From Paenibacillus phytorum (GTDB lineage: Bacteria; Bacillota; Bacilli; Paenibacillales; NBRC-103111), in the NCBI RefSeq assembly GCF_013141715.1, contig NZ_WHOA01000085.1, forward strand, positions 1 through 64,000: 64,000 nt of DNA, in the 5' to 3' direction. How positions within the stretch are numbered: position 1 is the stretch's first letter; each line of letters opens with the position of its first letter. The notes beneath the pieces are model-generated. The model was not told where the DNA came from and did no database searches. It was given only the letters and a program-made list of their open reading frames with translations. Position numbers and translations under genes: made by a program. Below, one piece after another: positions 16,364-24,779 of the stretch.

Positions 16364-17332
16364 TCAAATAGAAACATTCCCTTTACTGCGGCTCATTAAC
16401 CAGAGGGTTAACCAAATAAATACAAAGCCTACTAGTTGTCCCACGGTCAGTTTTTGACCAAATACAACCCAGTTTATGCAGACACCTACTGCCGGGAAAG
16501 CAAGCTCGGCAAGCGTTGCAAAGAATGCCTTTGTTGATGACAGCCCCTTATAATAGAGGAGCATGCTGATCAACCCTGGGAAAAAGGCTTGGAACAGCAG
16601 GTTGACTGCAATAAGTGTTAGATCACCACTAGAGCCTCCTACATGCCAAGCATCGCCACTTACCAAAAGAACAACCGTTAGCAGCGGGATCGCCATCAGG
16701 AAGCGCAGTGATGTGACAACAGGGAAATCCAAGTTTTTTTGAAGCAGGAACTTACCCATGACGGTCGATCCCCCCCATAAGACAGCCGCCAGAATGGAAA
16801 ATAAGCAGCTTAACATACCTAAATCCTTCAAGCCCATCTGCGGGGAAGCAAAACCAAACGTCAGCAGATACGTGCCTAAGAGCGCCATTACGATATAGGC
16901 AAAAAATTTAGAAGGCAGTGTCTCTTTAAGCAGCAAACGAGCCAATACAATGGCGAATAAGGGCTGCAATTTCTGCAAAAGCAAAACGGAGTTTGCACTG
17001 CCGTGAGCGAAAGCTGAAGTGAAGAGTATGGTGGCTATGGCCGATCCACCCCAAGAAATAAATAGAAGAGCGCCAATAATTGCTAGAGTTAGTTTGCCAG
17101 CTAAGGACTTACGGTACTTTATCAGCACCGGAAGTGCATAGCAGGCCAGCAGTAGATGCTCTATGAACACAATTTGAGCAGAGGAAAAACTTTTCAACAA
17201 TAAGATTCGAAAAAGAGGGTCCAACCCCCACAGTGTAGCTCCGAGTGCCACATACCAGATCCCATTGATGCCCTTGGTACTTGATGAATACAAACTTGCG
17301 CGCTTACTTCCTAGCTTAAATACATTTTCCAA
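16364..17332 (-). CDS. EamA/DMT-family transporter under FMN riboswitch control, probable riboflavin transporter
   Basis: The product has 322 residues and about ten transmembrane segments in two EamA repeats (GATLWGLDPLFRILLL ... VALLGTYLLTFGFA; second half from ILAAVLWGGSTVMGKF). The reading frame extends upstream to 17455, but those codons run through a transcription-terminator hairpin. The TTG at 17332 has GGGAGG 8 nt upstream and is the likely start. The leader carries an FMN riboswitch, so expression should fall when FMN is plentiful. This fits import of riboflavin or a precursor, as known for other riboswitch-controlled DMT proteins; the substrate is inferred from the leader. Confidence 0.82.
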   Translation of the reverse strand: MENVFKLGSKRASLYSSSTKGINGIWYVALGATLWGLDPLFRILLLKSFSSAQIVFIEHLLLACYALPVLIKYRKSLAGKLTLAIIGALLFISWGGSAIATILFTSAFAHGSANSVLLLQKLQPLFAIVLARLLLKETLPSKFFAYIVMALLGTYLLTFGFASPQMGLKDLGMLSCLFSILAAVLWGGSTVMGKFLLQKNLDFPVVTSLRFLMAIPLLTVVLLVSGDAWHVGGSSGDLTLIAVNLLFQAFFPGLISMLLYYKGLSSTKAFFATLAELAFPAVGVCINWVVFGQKLTVGQLVGFVFIWLTLWLMSRSKGNVSI

Positions 17333-17416
17333 TTCAAAAACCTCCCAATAGGAGAGACTTTGAGAGATTAGCTCAAAGATCCCTAGATGATGTTTTGAAT
17401 TGAACCTTCTGAAAGA

Positions 17417-17454
17417 GACAATGCCCCTGTTTACAAGCAACAGGGGCATTGACA
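17417..17454 (-). terminator. riboswitch expression-platform hairpin
   Basis: CAATGCCCCTGTT/AACAGGGGCATTG is a 13-bp perfect stem with a 7-nt loop, on the RNA between the FMN aptamer and the transporter gene. It is followed by GTCTCTTTC, a modest U-rich tract. It is the likely attenuator. Confidence 0.65.
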
Positions 17455-17489
17455 AACAGACCTATTAAAAATTGAATTTTTAACAAGTT

Positions 17490-17642
17490 GTCCTTCACCT
17501 TCTCTCATCCGGACTATACCGTCGGCCTTGGAATTTCACCAAGTCAGTCCCAATCCATACAGACTGGGAGTCGCGGGCTTTGGATACTTACGTATCCATC
17601 ACCGCCGGTAGGGAATTTCACCCTGCCCCGAAGGTTCAAATC
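17490..17642 (-). promoter_or_regulatory. FMN riboswitch (RFN element)
   Basis: On the minus strand the conserved blocks of the FMN aptamer appear in order: GGGTGAAATTCCCTACCGGCGGT, AGCCCGCGA, a paired variable arm, CCGACGGTATAGTCCGGATG and GAGAGAAGG closing P1. All six-helix junction elements are present. This identifies the downstream transporter as part of flavin supply. Confidence 0.95.
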
Positions 17643-17745
17643 TTATTTTGTTTGTTTATTTGGTCCAAATAAACGCTAACGTTGAAAGTGATGTTAACAC
17701 CGATAAATAAAAAAAGCAAGGATTTTCATCTCTGCTTCGCATTTT

Positions 17746-18123
17746 TCACTCTGATATATACCAACTTCTTCTCGTATTTATTTCACGTTGAGCTCTTAAA
17801 AGAATACGTAAGGCCTTATCAATTTCTTCCTCTGCTCGTCTCAGTTTATCTGCCGAGACACTTCGCTTCGAGGCTCCCAGTACATCTATCGCTTCGTTAA
17901 TTTTGTCAATAATTTCTTCTCTTGAGACTCTCGTCATACCATTTTTCCCCTCCCTCGCACTTGGGCTTTTCATCATATCTTTATTCACTATTTCTTCTTC
18001 CACTATCTCTATATCTATTTCTTTTTTTGGAATTTCCTTCTTCACTCTTTCTTTCTTTACTGTATCTTTCTTTACTGTATCTTTCTTTACTATTCCTTTC
18101 TTCACTATTACTTTTTTCGGCAT
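17746..18123 (-). CDS. lysine-rich repeat protein, unknown
   Basis: The product has 125 residues with a good ribosome site (GGGGTGA) before the ATG. The N-terminal 40 residues are repeats of V-K-K-x-T/R/I (KKDTVKKDTVKKERVKKE), encoded by about 15-bp direct repeats. An acidic stretch follows (EIDIEIVEEEI), then a helical C-terminal half with REEIIDKINEAIDVLGASK and KLRRAEEEIDKALRILL. No signal peptide. The charge-block layout suggests a nucleic-acid- or polymer-binding or structural role, perhaps in spores, but this is a guess. It is a single gene upstream of the FMN-riboswitch gene in the same direction. Confidence 0.55.
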   Translation of the reverse strand: MPKKVIVKKGIVKKDTVKKDTVKKERVKKEIPKKEIDIEIVEEEIVNKDMMKSPSAREGKNGMTRVSREEIIDKINEAIDVLGASKRSVSADKLRRAEEEIDKALRILLRAQREINTRRSWYISE

Positions 18124-18254
18124 TACTTTTCACCCCCCATTTCCCCCATACTATATCTTATGCTTATGAGAGAAATGACGATTGGGTATATACCGACACT
18201 CATGATATATAATCCTACTAGTCAAAAAACATAGACGAACACACTAGTAATAGA

Positions 18255-18314
18255 TACAAAAAGAAAAAGGGATCTCCAACTGTCTTATATATCTGACAGG
18301 GATACCCTTTATAA
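18255..18314 (-). terminator. terminator of the 18309-19332 gene pair
   Basis: Leftward, AAGGGTATCCCTGTC pairs imperfectly with GACAGTTGGAGATCCCTT, followed by T5-CTTTTTG. It overlaps the stop codon region of the upstream gene. Confidence 0.6.
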
Positions 18315-18782
18315 TATCGGCTGGCGTCGTTTTATAAAAAGAAATATAACAACGCCAATTGCAATTCCAACAAATGAAAAGAGCATAGGAAGCCAAACTG
18401 GACCCAAGAGAAAACCGAAAGGTTGAAACACATCCGAATAGATGATTCCTACCGTCCCCAGAAAAGCGCCTAATACAAAAGGAATATACGCATACTCTGC
18501 CGTATCTCCCCCGTCTTTATAAGCATCCCAGATACCAAACATGTAAAGACAAGGGTAAAACATTAGCCAATGATAATCGGTTTGCTGGATGGCCTCTTGA
18601 ATGTTTCCTTTGAAGCTGTTGATTATAATTTGATTGAGATCGGACATATAATTCACGATAAATTCCAATATGATCAACGTGATTCCTTTGACATATTTCC
18701 CGTTTAAAAATTGACCAAACCCAGGGAGTGCGATGGCCCATAATAATTTCTCAATTTTATTGGATTTGTGCATAGTTGTCAT
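18309..18782 (-). CDS. small multi-pass membrane protein
   Basis: The product has 157 residues and four predicted membrane segments. The N-terminus LLWAIALPGFGQFLNGKYVKGI resembles the TM2-type motif (P-G-x-G-Q-F-x-x-G/N) found in many small bacterial membrane proteins of unknown role. It overlaps the preceding CBO0543-type gene by 26 bp, so the two are co-transcribed. An ATG at 18773 is an alternative start. Function unknown; proteins of this kind often flank CBO0543 genes in spore formers (inference). Confidence 0.65.
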   Translation of the reverse strand: MTTMHKSNKIEKLLWAIALPGFGQFLNGKYVKGITLIILEFIVNYMSDLNQIIINSFKGNIQEAIQQTDYHWLMFYPCLYMFGIWDAYKDGGDTAEYAYIPFVLGAFLGTVGIIYSDVFQPFGFLLGPVWLPMLFSFVGIAIGVVIFLFIKRRQPIL

Positions 18783-19332
18783 TTGGCAGACGGTGATTTG
18801 CCGTACTTGCTATGAACTCAGGTGAAGGCATCTTGCTATGGGATCGTTCCTCTACAAAATTTCCTCCTCTTACTTCGGGCGTAATCCTTTTTAATAAACC
18901 TACAAAACCTCTTATTGTAAACAAAGTAAAGTTAATTGATGCAAATGTATGAAGAACAGACCAGGATTTCCATCTAAACAAATCGGTTTTTCTTTCTAAA
19001 AACCATTGAAGCAAAGTCATTGGTCCACTAAAATATAAACTTCTCGTGAGGAGTTCAACTGGCTTGCTTTGATAAGTCGATCTTACCCAGATAACACTTA
19101 AAAGCGGATAGAATAACAAATCGTACAAAATATTCGTGTCAAATACTTTGGCGAAAGGACGAACGGGGTACGATATCTTCCCTTTTTTAATAAAGAAGGA
19201 ATCTATCGAACTTGATAAAACGCATTTCGAAAAGAATACAGTCAGATACATGAGCAGGTTTTTACGTTTCAAGATGAATGGGGCAGCTGCTAATGATGAG
19301 GCAAATAAAATTCGTAATAATATCTTTTCCAT
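18757..19332 (-). CDS. CBO0543-family membrane protein
   Basis: The product has 191 residues with four or five hydrophobic segments. The stretch FILKRKNLLMYLTVFF, the SSSIDSFFIKKGKISYP segment and NILYDLLFYPLLSVIW is characteristic of the CBO0543 family, which is widespread in spore-forming Bacillota and has no known function. The C-terminal 35 residues are polar and may be poorly ordered. It is the first gene of a two-gene unit with 18309-18782. Confidence 0.65.
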   Translation of the reverse strand: MEKILLRILFASSLAAAPFILKRKNLLMYLTVFFSKCVLSSSIDSFFIKKGKISYPVRPFAKVFDTNILYDLLFYPLLSVIWVRSTYQSKPVELLTRSLYFSGPMTLLQWFLERKTDLFRWKSWSVLHTFASINFTLFTIRGFVGLLKRITPEVRGGNFVEERSHSKMPSPEFIASTANHRLPNDNYAQIQ

Positions 19333-19436
19333 ATAGATCTTTCCCCCTCGCTTTTTTGCTATTGCTTCATACCTTCTAGTGTGGATAAAAGAACATTCTA
19401 TTATGCATATAAGGAATTGTCAGCTAACCAAAGAAC

Positions 19437-19468
19437 TAAAAAGAGCTGCCGCGGGCAGCTCTATTTAT
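19437..19468 (-). terminator. orphan terminator-like hairpin upstream of the CBO0543 gene
   Basis: AGAGCTGCC-GCG-GGCAGCTCT, followed leftward by T5. It lies between two divergent genes, about 105 bp upstream of the leftward start and 70 bp before the rightward start, where a terminator is unexpected. Confidence 0.6.
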
Positions 19469-19536
19469 GTTTGACTGACATTTGTATAATAAGGGGATAG
19501 ATAAAACACATCTCTAGTTAGACAGGATGGTATTAG

Positions 19537-20868
19537 ATGAACGATAAAATTGTAATGCCGGTATGGACAATTGGCTTGTTCATTGTGGTCATGAATACGA
19601 CGATGTTCAATGTTTCTATCCCTAGTATTATTCAAGATCTTGGCATCACCGCAGATCTCGGGTCGTGGGTAATTTCAAGCTACTCCATCGGGTATGCCTT
19701 ATCAACAGTTATTTACAGCAGGCTTTCAGATGTCCTATCGATTCGCAAGCTGCTGACCGTGGGGCTCTTGGTGCTTGGATCTTCATCGGTTTTCGGATTA
19801 TTTGCCCGGGATTTCAATGCATTGCTTATGGCTCGAATTCTTCAGTCCGCAGGTGCAGGGGCGATGGCCGGCCTTGGTTTGGTTCTGGCTAGTCGATATA
19901 TTCCGATCGAAAGACGGGGGTCAGCCATCGCCATGATTTCCGCAGGGAGTGCTATGGCTTTCGGGCTCGGTCCGATCGTTGGCGGCTTGATTAGCGAATA
20001 CCTTGGTTGGAACGGGTTATTTGCAGTTACATGTCTAGTTCTGGTCATACTTCCAATTCTCGTGCGTTTGCTTCCCAAAGAAAATGCGACAGCCTTTCGG
20101 TTCGATATTCTGGGTGCTCTCTTAACGATCGTCAATGCTACTACGCTGCTTTTAGCTGTGACACAACTTTCTGTCTCCTGGCTTGTCGCGAGTTGTCTTT
20201 CATTGCTTGTACACACTTGGCACTTGAAACGAGCGAACAATACGTTCATTAACCCAGAATTATTAGGCAATCCAGCTTATCGTAAACTTGTTACGATTGG
20301 GTTTTGTATCTTAGTATTGAACCTTGGCAATTTATTTCTTATGCCGTTGGTGTTAGCCAAGGTCTTTGATCACTCGGCTATGATGATTGGCTTAACCATT
20401 GCGCCAGGAGCCATTTTATCGGCCTTCTTAACACGTTTCGTCGGACGATGGATTGATCGATACGGTAATCTACGCTTTATGTTTATAGGGCATTGTATTT
20501 TATCTTTCGTTATGATCGCTTTTTATTTGACTCTCGGCGCTTCACCACTTGTTATACTTCTTGGATATCTTTGTTTTTCTCCTGCTTTTTCAGCAACGAT
20601 AGCGTCTTTGAACAACGAGACCTCACGTATTCTTCCAAAATCATTAATAGGATCGGGCATGGGGCTCATGCAGCTAATCCAATTTTTTGGAGGTTCAATT
20701 TCTGTTGCGATTTGTGGCATACTACTCGAAATTCAAAAGAATACGTCACTTCCTTATTCCTTCAAACACGTCTATGGCCTTTTATTTTTGATAGGTCTGA
20801 GTTCTCTGGGCATGTTGCTGTGGTACAAGCTTACAGCACCTCTGGCAGTTTCCTACGGAGATAAATGA
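19537..20868 (+). CDS. MFS drug/multi-substrate exporter (DHA2-like, TetL/LmrB group)
   Basis: The product has 443 residues and about 14 hydrophobic segments. MFS motif A is seen as SRLSDVLSIRKLL and motif C as LGPIVGGLISEYLGW, which marks proton-coupled antiporters. The substrate cannot be read from the sequence. The gene starts 70 bp after the hairpin at 19437. A DUF3231 gene begins 48 bp downstream in the same direction with no terminator between, so they are probably one operon. Confidence 0.85.
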   Translation: MNDKIVMPVWTIGLFIVVMNTTMFNVSIPSIIQDLGITADLGSWVISSYSIGYALSTVIYSRLSDVLSIRKLLTVGLLVLGSSSVFGLFARDFNALLMARILQSAGAGAMAGLGLVLASRYIPIERRGSAIAMISAGSAMAFGLGPIVGGLISEYLGWNGLFAVTCLVLVILPILVRLLPKENATAFRFDILGALLTIVNATTLLLAVTQLSVSWLVASCLSLLVHTWHLKRANNTFINPELLGNPAYRKLVTIGFCILVLNLGNLFLMPLVLAKVFDHSAMMIGLTIAPGAILSAFLTRFVGRWIDRYGNLRFMFIGHCILSFVMIAFYLTLGASPLVILLGYLCFSPAFSATIASLNNETSRILPKSLIGSGMGLMQLIQFFGGSISVAICGILLEIQKNTSLPYSFKHVYGLLFLIGLSSLGMLLWYKLTAPLAVSYGDK

Positions 20869-20916
20869 TAAATCCTTTTTTAATTGGACAGTCTAATTCT
20901 TAGAGGTGATATAGAT

Positions 20917-21921
20917 ATGAACGAAACACAATTAAAACTAACTTCGACTGAAATCGGAGCTTTGTGGGGGCAATATGTAAATGAAACTATGGTAAATCAA
21001 GTAAATAAATATATGCTTTCCATTATAGAAGATACGTCCATTAGAGAGATTTTTGCCGATGCAATAAAAATATCAGAAAATCAATTGCAGCAGGTTTCGA
21101 CTTTTATTCTTAATGATGGATTTCCATTACCCATTGGTTTTTCAGAAGCAGATACCAATCCCAATATTGGAAGGTTATTTTCAGATGTTTTCTGTTTGGA
21201 TTATTTGTATCTCATGACCATACATGGATTAAACGGTCACGTATATTCGCTTACTACATCAGTTAGAAGAGATTTAAGGGATTTTTTTGATTCGTGTTTG
21301 ACGGATGGAAAAAATATGTTCCAACGTACCGTTGATTTATTACTTGAAAAGGGGCACTTTCAAAGAGACCCGTATTTCTTCCCCCGTGCAAACCCAGAGT
21401 TTATTGATAGCAAAAAATATCTCGATGGTTTTTGGGGAGATAAACGTCCTCTTTCAGCCATTGAAATAGGTAATATTTCCCTAAACTTAAAGAAAAGTAT
21501 TATGGCAAAAACACTTGGAATTGCATTTAGTCAAATTGCCGGATCCAAAGAAATAAGGAAATTTCTAACAGATGCCGTTCAAACGTCAAATGACCACATT
21601 CAATTGCTAAGTAAAAAACTAAAAGATGATAATTTACCTGTTCCGATGTCATGGGAAACGGAAATAACCGAATCTACAGATTCACCGTTTTCAGATAAAC
21701 TTATCATGTATCACACTGGTTTTTTGTTTCTGACTTCTCAATCCTATCATGGATTAGGACTAGCAGGTTCCATGAGGTCTGATCTAATTCTTGATTATGA
21801 GCGAATCATTCTCAAAGATCTAACTGTGTCAAAAAATTGGTTTGATCTCATGATAAAAAATAAATGGTTGGAGCAACCTCCAATTGCACCAAACAGAAAA
21901 GAAATTGCAAAAGACCAATAG
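20917..21921 (+). CDS. DUF3231-family protein
   Basis: The product has 334 residues, starting MNETQLKLTSTEIGALWGQYVNE after AGAGGTGAT; an earlier in-frame ATG at 20884 lacks a ribosome site. Two homologous halves are visible (TSTEIGALWGQYV ... and again SAIEIGNISLNLKKSIMAK), each all-helical, as usual for DUF3231 proteins of Bacillus and Paenibacillus. Helix patterns hint at a four-helix bundle but the function is unknown. It follows the MFS exporter and ends in a strong terminator. Confidence 0.8.
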   Translation: MNETQLKLTSTEIGALWGQYVNETMVNQVNKYMLSIIEDTSIREIFADAIKISENQLQQVSTFILNDGFPLPIGFSEADTNPNIGRLFSDVFCLDYLYLMTIHGLNGHVYSLTTSVRRDLRDFFDSCLTDGKNMFQRTVDLLLEKGHFQRDPYFFPRANPEFIDSKKYLDGFWGDKRPLSAIEIGNISLNLKKSIMAKTLGIAFSQIAGSKEIRKFLTDAVQTSNDHIQLLSKKLKDDNLPVPMSWETEITESTDSPFSDKLIMYHTGFLFLTSQSYHGLGLAGSMRSDLILDYERIILKDLTVSKNWFDLMIKNKWLEQPPIAPNRKEIAKDQ

Positions 21922-21935
21922 TTTTCCACATATGA

Positions 21936-21975
21936 TTAAAGCCCTCTTTGTAAGAATTCAAAAAGGGCTTTTCAG
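21936..21975. terminator. bidirectional terminator
   Basis: AAGCCCTCTTTG and CAAAAAGGGCTTTT form a stem around a TAAGAATT loop. It separates the converging DUF3231 and GH13-like genes. Confidence 0.7.
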
Positions 21976-21993
21976 CAATTATGAAATTTAGTT

Positions 21994-23637
21994 TTATATT
22001 TTATATATGATTGTTTCATAGCTATCGATCCATAGACTGGATGAATCATTTTCAGGGCGGCGGTTGTCTCTTCCGGTTCGATAGATCACATTTTTACTGT
22101 CCTTGATAACATCGCCTGCTAACGCGTCATTATCTAATTGAACAAACAAAGCATCCTTTGTTAAGTTAACTATGATCAAATACTTACAATCCTCGTACTG
22201 CCTCAAGTAAGATAAAACCTGCTCTTCAGAGTTGCGAATGAACATTAATTCTCCCCTCCAAAATGCCGGATTGTTCGTCCGAAGATGAATCAGAAATTGA
22301 TAGTGCTCGAACATATCCATATCGAATTGATCCCAGTTCAGCTTATATTCATCGAATAAGGATGTCCATGTTTCCAACGTACTCTCATTAAATTCCTGCC
22401 CCATCATGATGCATGGAACACCTTCAAGCGTCAGCAAGATAGAAGCTGCAGCTTTTGCAAGCTTTTCGCCAAAAAAGTCACATGCTCTCGACCGTTCTTT
22501 TTCCTCCAGCCAACTCATTCTTAGCGCATTCCTAGGAAAGCTGTACTTATAAGAGTTATAAATCGTTATAAAATCGCTCTGTGTGATTGTACCGTCAACC
22601 ATATCGCTTATCAGAATGCGGGGGCTGCCGTCGTAAGTCAAGTCACAAGATTCAATATGATGATACTCATCGTAGGACTGTGAGATTAGGATGAGATCAG
22701 CTTTTACTTCTTGGAGCGCATGCTTAATTTCAGAGAGAAAATCAAAGGGAGTTATGTCCGAATCGTCCAATCGAATACCGTCAAAATCAAACTCGACTAT
22801 CCAATATTTCATAGCCTCAATGACATATTTCCTCATCTCACGGTTACTAAATTCTAGCCCAGCGAAATACGCCCGATTGGGAACATCATAATAGATCTCA
22901 TCTTGTTCATTTCGAGTAAAATATTCCGGATGGCTTCTTGTCATAATGTGATCCACACTTGTGCGGTTCAACACCCAATCCATAATGACTTTGATCCCGT
23001 TGTCATGAGCTTTTCGAATAAATGAGAGTAGATCCTCTTTGGTTCCGAAGCTGGGATCAATGGAATAAAAATCTTTTACCGCATAGGGGTCGCCATACTT
23101 ACCTAACCGTCCCTCATGTCCAACTTCGTTGAAAGGCATCAGCCAAAGTGTATTTATCCCCATTTTTTTGAAATAGTCGATTTTGTCTGTTAGTCCATTA
23201 AAACCATTTTCGGTAAACGCCCTGAGATGAAGTTCATAAATCACCGATTTTTTAATCCAGTCGGGACTTTGGATAGCCGTAAAGTTTTCATACATAAATC
23301 CAGGTTGTTCTTTTGAAACATCAAGGGTTCTGATCAGTACTTCTCCCTGTTCAGTAACTGTAATAGCGGAGTTATTTTGCCCATCTTCCGACACACTCGG
23401 ATTCAATGGGTCCAAAATCCATGCTTCTCCATTCACTACAAACTTATATAGATGTCTACCCTTAGGTATCGCTAACTCAATCTCCCAACCTTTCGCATCT
23501 TCCCTTTTGTTCATATAGTTTCTATCGCCGTTCCAGTTATTAAAGGTCCCTGCTAAGGCGACACTATCAACTTCAATATCTGTGTAATAAACAAACCGCA
23601 CGCCATTTGTTCCTTTTGTTGGAAAGTCAGGTGACAT
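21994..23637 (-). CDS. GH13 alpha-amylase-like protein with degenerate catalytic site
   Basis: The product has 547 residues, starting MSPDFPTKGT after GAAGGAG; the frame continues upstream without a ribosome site. Residues about 10-95 form a CBM48-type starch-binding domain (VALAGTFNNWNGDRNYM, GRHLYKFVVNGEAWILDP). The barrel follows from VIYELHLRAFTENGF. The four GH13 signature regions are altered: DWVLNRTS has Arg where His is invariant, GIRLDDSD keeps the nucleophile Asp, ILISQSYDEYHH has Gln at the acid/base Glu, and WLEEKERSRA replaces the usual ENHD. The fold is intact, so it may be a sugar-binding or regulatory pseudoenzyme. It follows an AraC regulator gene in the same direction. Confidence 0.8.
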   Translation of the reverse strand: MSPDFPTKGTNGVRFVYYTDIEVDSVALAGTFNNWNGDRNYMNKREDAKGWEIELAIPKGRHLYKFVVNGEAWILDPLNPSVSEDGQNNSAITVTEQGEVLIRTLDVSKEQPGFMYENFTAIQSPDWIKKSVIYELHLRAFTENGFNGLTDKIDYFKKMGINTLWLMPFNEVGHEGRLGKYGDPYAVKDFYSIDPSFGTKEDLLSFIRKAHDNGIKVIMDWVLNRTSVDHIMTRSHPEYFTRNEQDEIYYDVPNRAYFAGLEFSNREMRKYVIEAMKYWIVEFDFDGIRLDDSDITPFDFLSEIKHALQEVKADLILISQSYDEYHHIESCDLTYDGSPRILISDMVDGTITQSDFITIYNSYKYSFPRNALRMSWLEEKERSRACDFFGEKLAKAAASILLTLEGVPCIMMGQEFNESTLETWTSLFDEYKLNWDQFDMDMFEHYQFLIHLRTNNPAFWRGELMFIRNSEEQVLSYLRQYEDCKYLIIVNLTKDALFVQLDNDALAGDVIKDSKNVIYRTGRDNRRPENDSSSLWIDSYETIIYKI

Positions 23638-23724
23638 TGTATGAGCTCCTTCGTATTCATCTCTTCTCCTATAGTAGCAGTAAAGAAAAAGGCTGCCCAT
23701 ATCCGATTCCACTCCATTATGATG

Positions 23725-24627
23725 CTATTCTGTTGTGATCATTGTGCCCAAGCCAGTAGTTTCATGAGTTCGGGCTATCATAGTGTCTTTAAAGCTTTTA
23801 GGAGAACATTGATGGTGTCGTTTAAAAAGTTTGTAGAAGTGGGAAATGTTCGGTAAGCCAACCTGTTCAGCAATCTGAGCAATGCTAAGATCTTCGGTCA
23901 AAAGGAGACGTTCGGCATATTTGATTCTGCGGTGAATCACATAGTCTGTGAAGGAAATGCCCATGATCTGTTTGAAATATTTGAGGAAATAGGTATAGCT
24001 GAAATTAACGAGGTGACATGCTTGCTGGGCAGATATTTTATCCGATAAATGGGCTTCCACATAATCGAACACCGACTTTAAGTTGGAGTCGTTTATCGAT
24101 CGGCTTGGTCCTAACAATCCCATGTTGTCATGACGTAATAATAAAAAAATACATTTCTTTACCAAATAGTTCATTGCGAGCTCATAGCCCCTCTGCCTCT
24201 GCTGATGTTCTTGCTGCAATTCAATGACCGTGTTGAAGAATTGTTGACGCAGTTCCGAATCTTTAAACAATGTGTTTAGTTCAACTAAAGGTAGGATTGA
24301 CTCCTGAAACAGATACAAGTATGGAAGCATGTTGGAATCAAAGAATGCTTCCAGCTCAAATTGAAGCGCTACATAATCAACGACCTCGTTTTGTTTTCTC
24401 AGATCGATATGGGGTTGGCAAGAACCCAATATCAGCACATCTCCCGCTTGCAAGTGGTATACCTCCGCAGGTGTGTGAATTTCCATTCTTCCGGACCGAA
24501 CAGCTATAATCTCTATTTGAGGATGGAAATGCCATCCATCTTGACATATTTTCATGCTGTTAAAGCTAAGCACTTGAATACGAAGAAGAGGATCATCATA
24601 ATGAATCGGCTCTTTAAATATGTTCAT
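23725..24627 (-). CDS. AraC-family regulator with cupin sensing domain
   Basis: The product has 300 residues. The N-terminal cupin contains WHFHPQIEIIAVRSG and LQAGDVLILGSCQPH. The C-terminal tandem helix-turn-helix reads SDKISAQQACHLVNFSYTYFLKYFK and SIAQIAEQVGLPNISHFYKLFKR. Such proteins sense sugars or cell-envelope compounds. It lies 87 bp upstream of the GH13-like gene in the same direction and is likely its activator. The regulator gene is preceded by a terminator for the LamG gene. Confidence 0.88.
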   Translation of the reverse strand: MNIFKEPIHYDDPLLRIQVLSFNSMKICQDGWHFHPQIEIIAVRSGRMEIHTPAEVYHLQAGDVLILGSCQPHIDLRKQNEVVDYVALQFELEAFFDSNMLPYLYLFQESILPLVELNTLFKDSELRQQFFNTVIELQQEHQQRQRGYELAMNYLVKKCIFLLLRHDNMGLLGPSRSINDSNLKSVFDYVEAHLSDKISAQQACHLVNFSYTYFLKYFKQIMGISFTDYVIHRRIKYAERLLLTEDLSIAQIAEQVGLPNISHFYKLFKRHHQCSPKSFKDTMIARTHETTGLGTMITTE

Positions 24628-24714
24628 ATCGTTCCTCCAGAACTGAAAGGGCTATGTGTTTAACGGAATTCCATGAAGACAAACTTTACCTATTAACCTG
24701 CCCTTTACTTCAAA

Positions 24715-24750
24715 GAATAAAGCAGGTCGCCCTAAGCGCCTGCTTTTATG
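24715..24750 (-). terminator. terminator downstream of the LamG gene
   Basis: AAAGCAGG...CCTGCTTT with extra pairing GCGC/GCGA, then TTATTCTTTG leftward. Confidence 0.6.
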
Positions 24751-24779
24751 GTACGTCTTTATTCTCCACAAGTCATTAC

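Noticed and set aside
17332-17455. Longer N-terminus for the DMT transporter
   Set aside because: The extra codons are the riboswitch terminator hairpin; a TTG with GGGAGG lies downstream.
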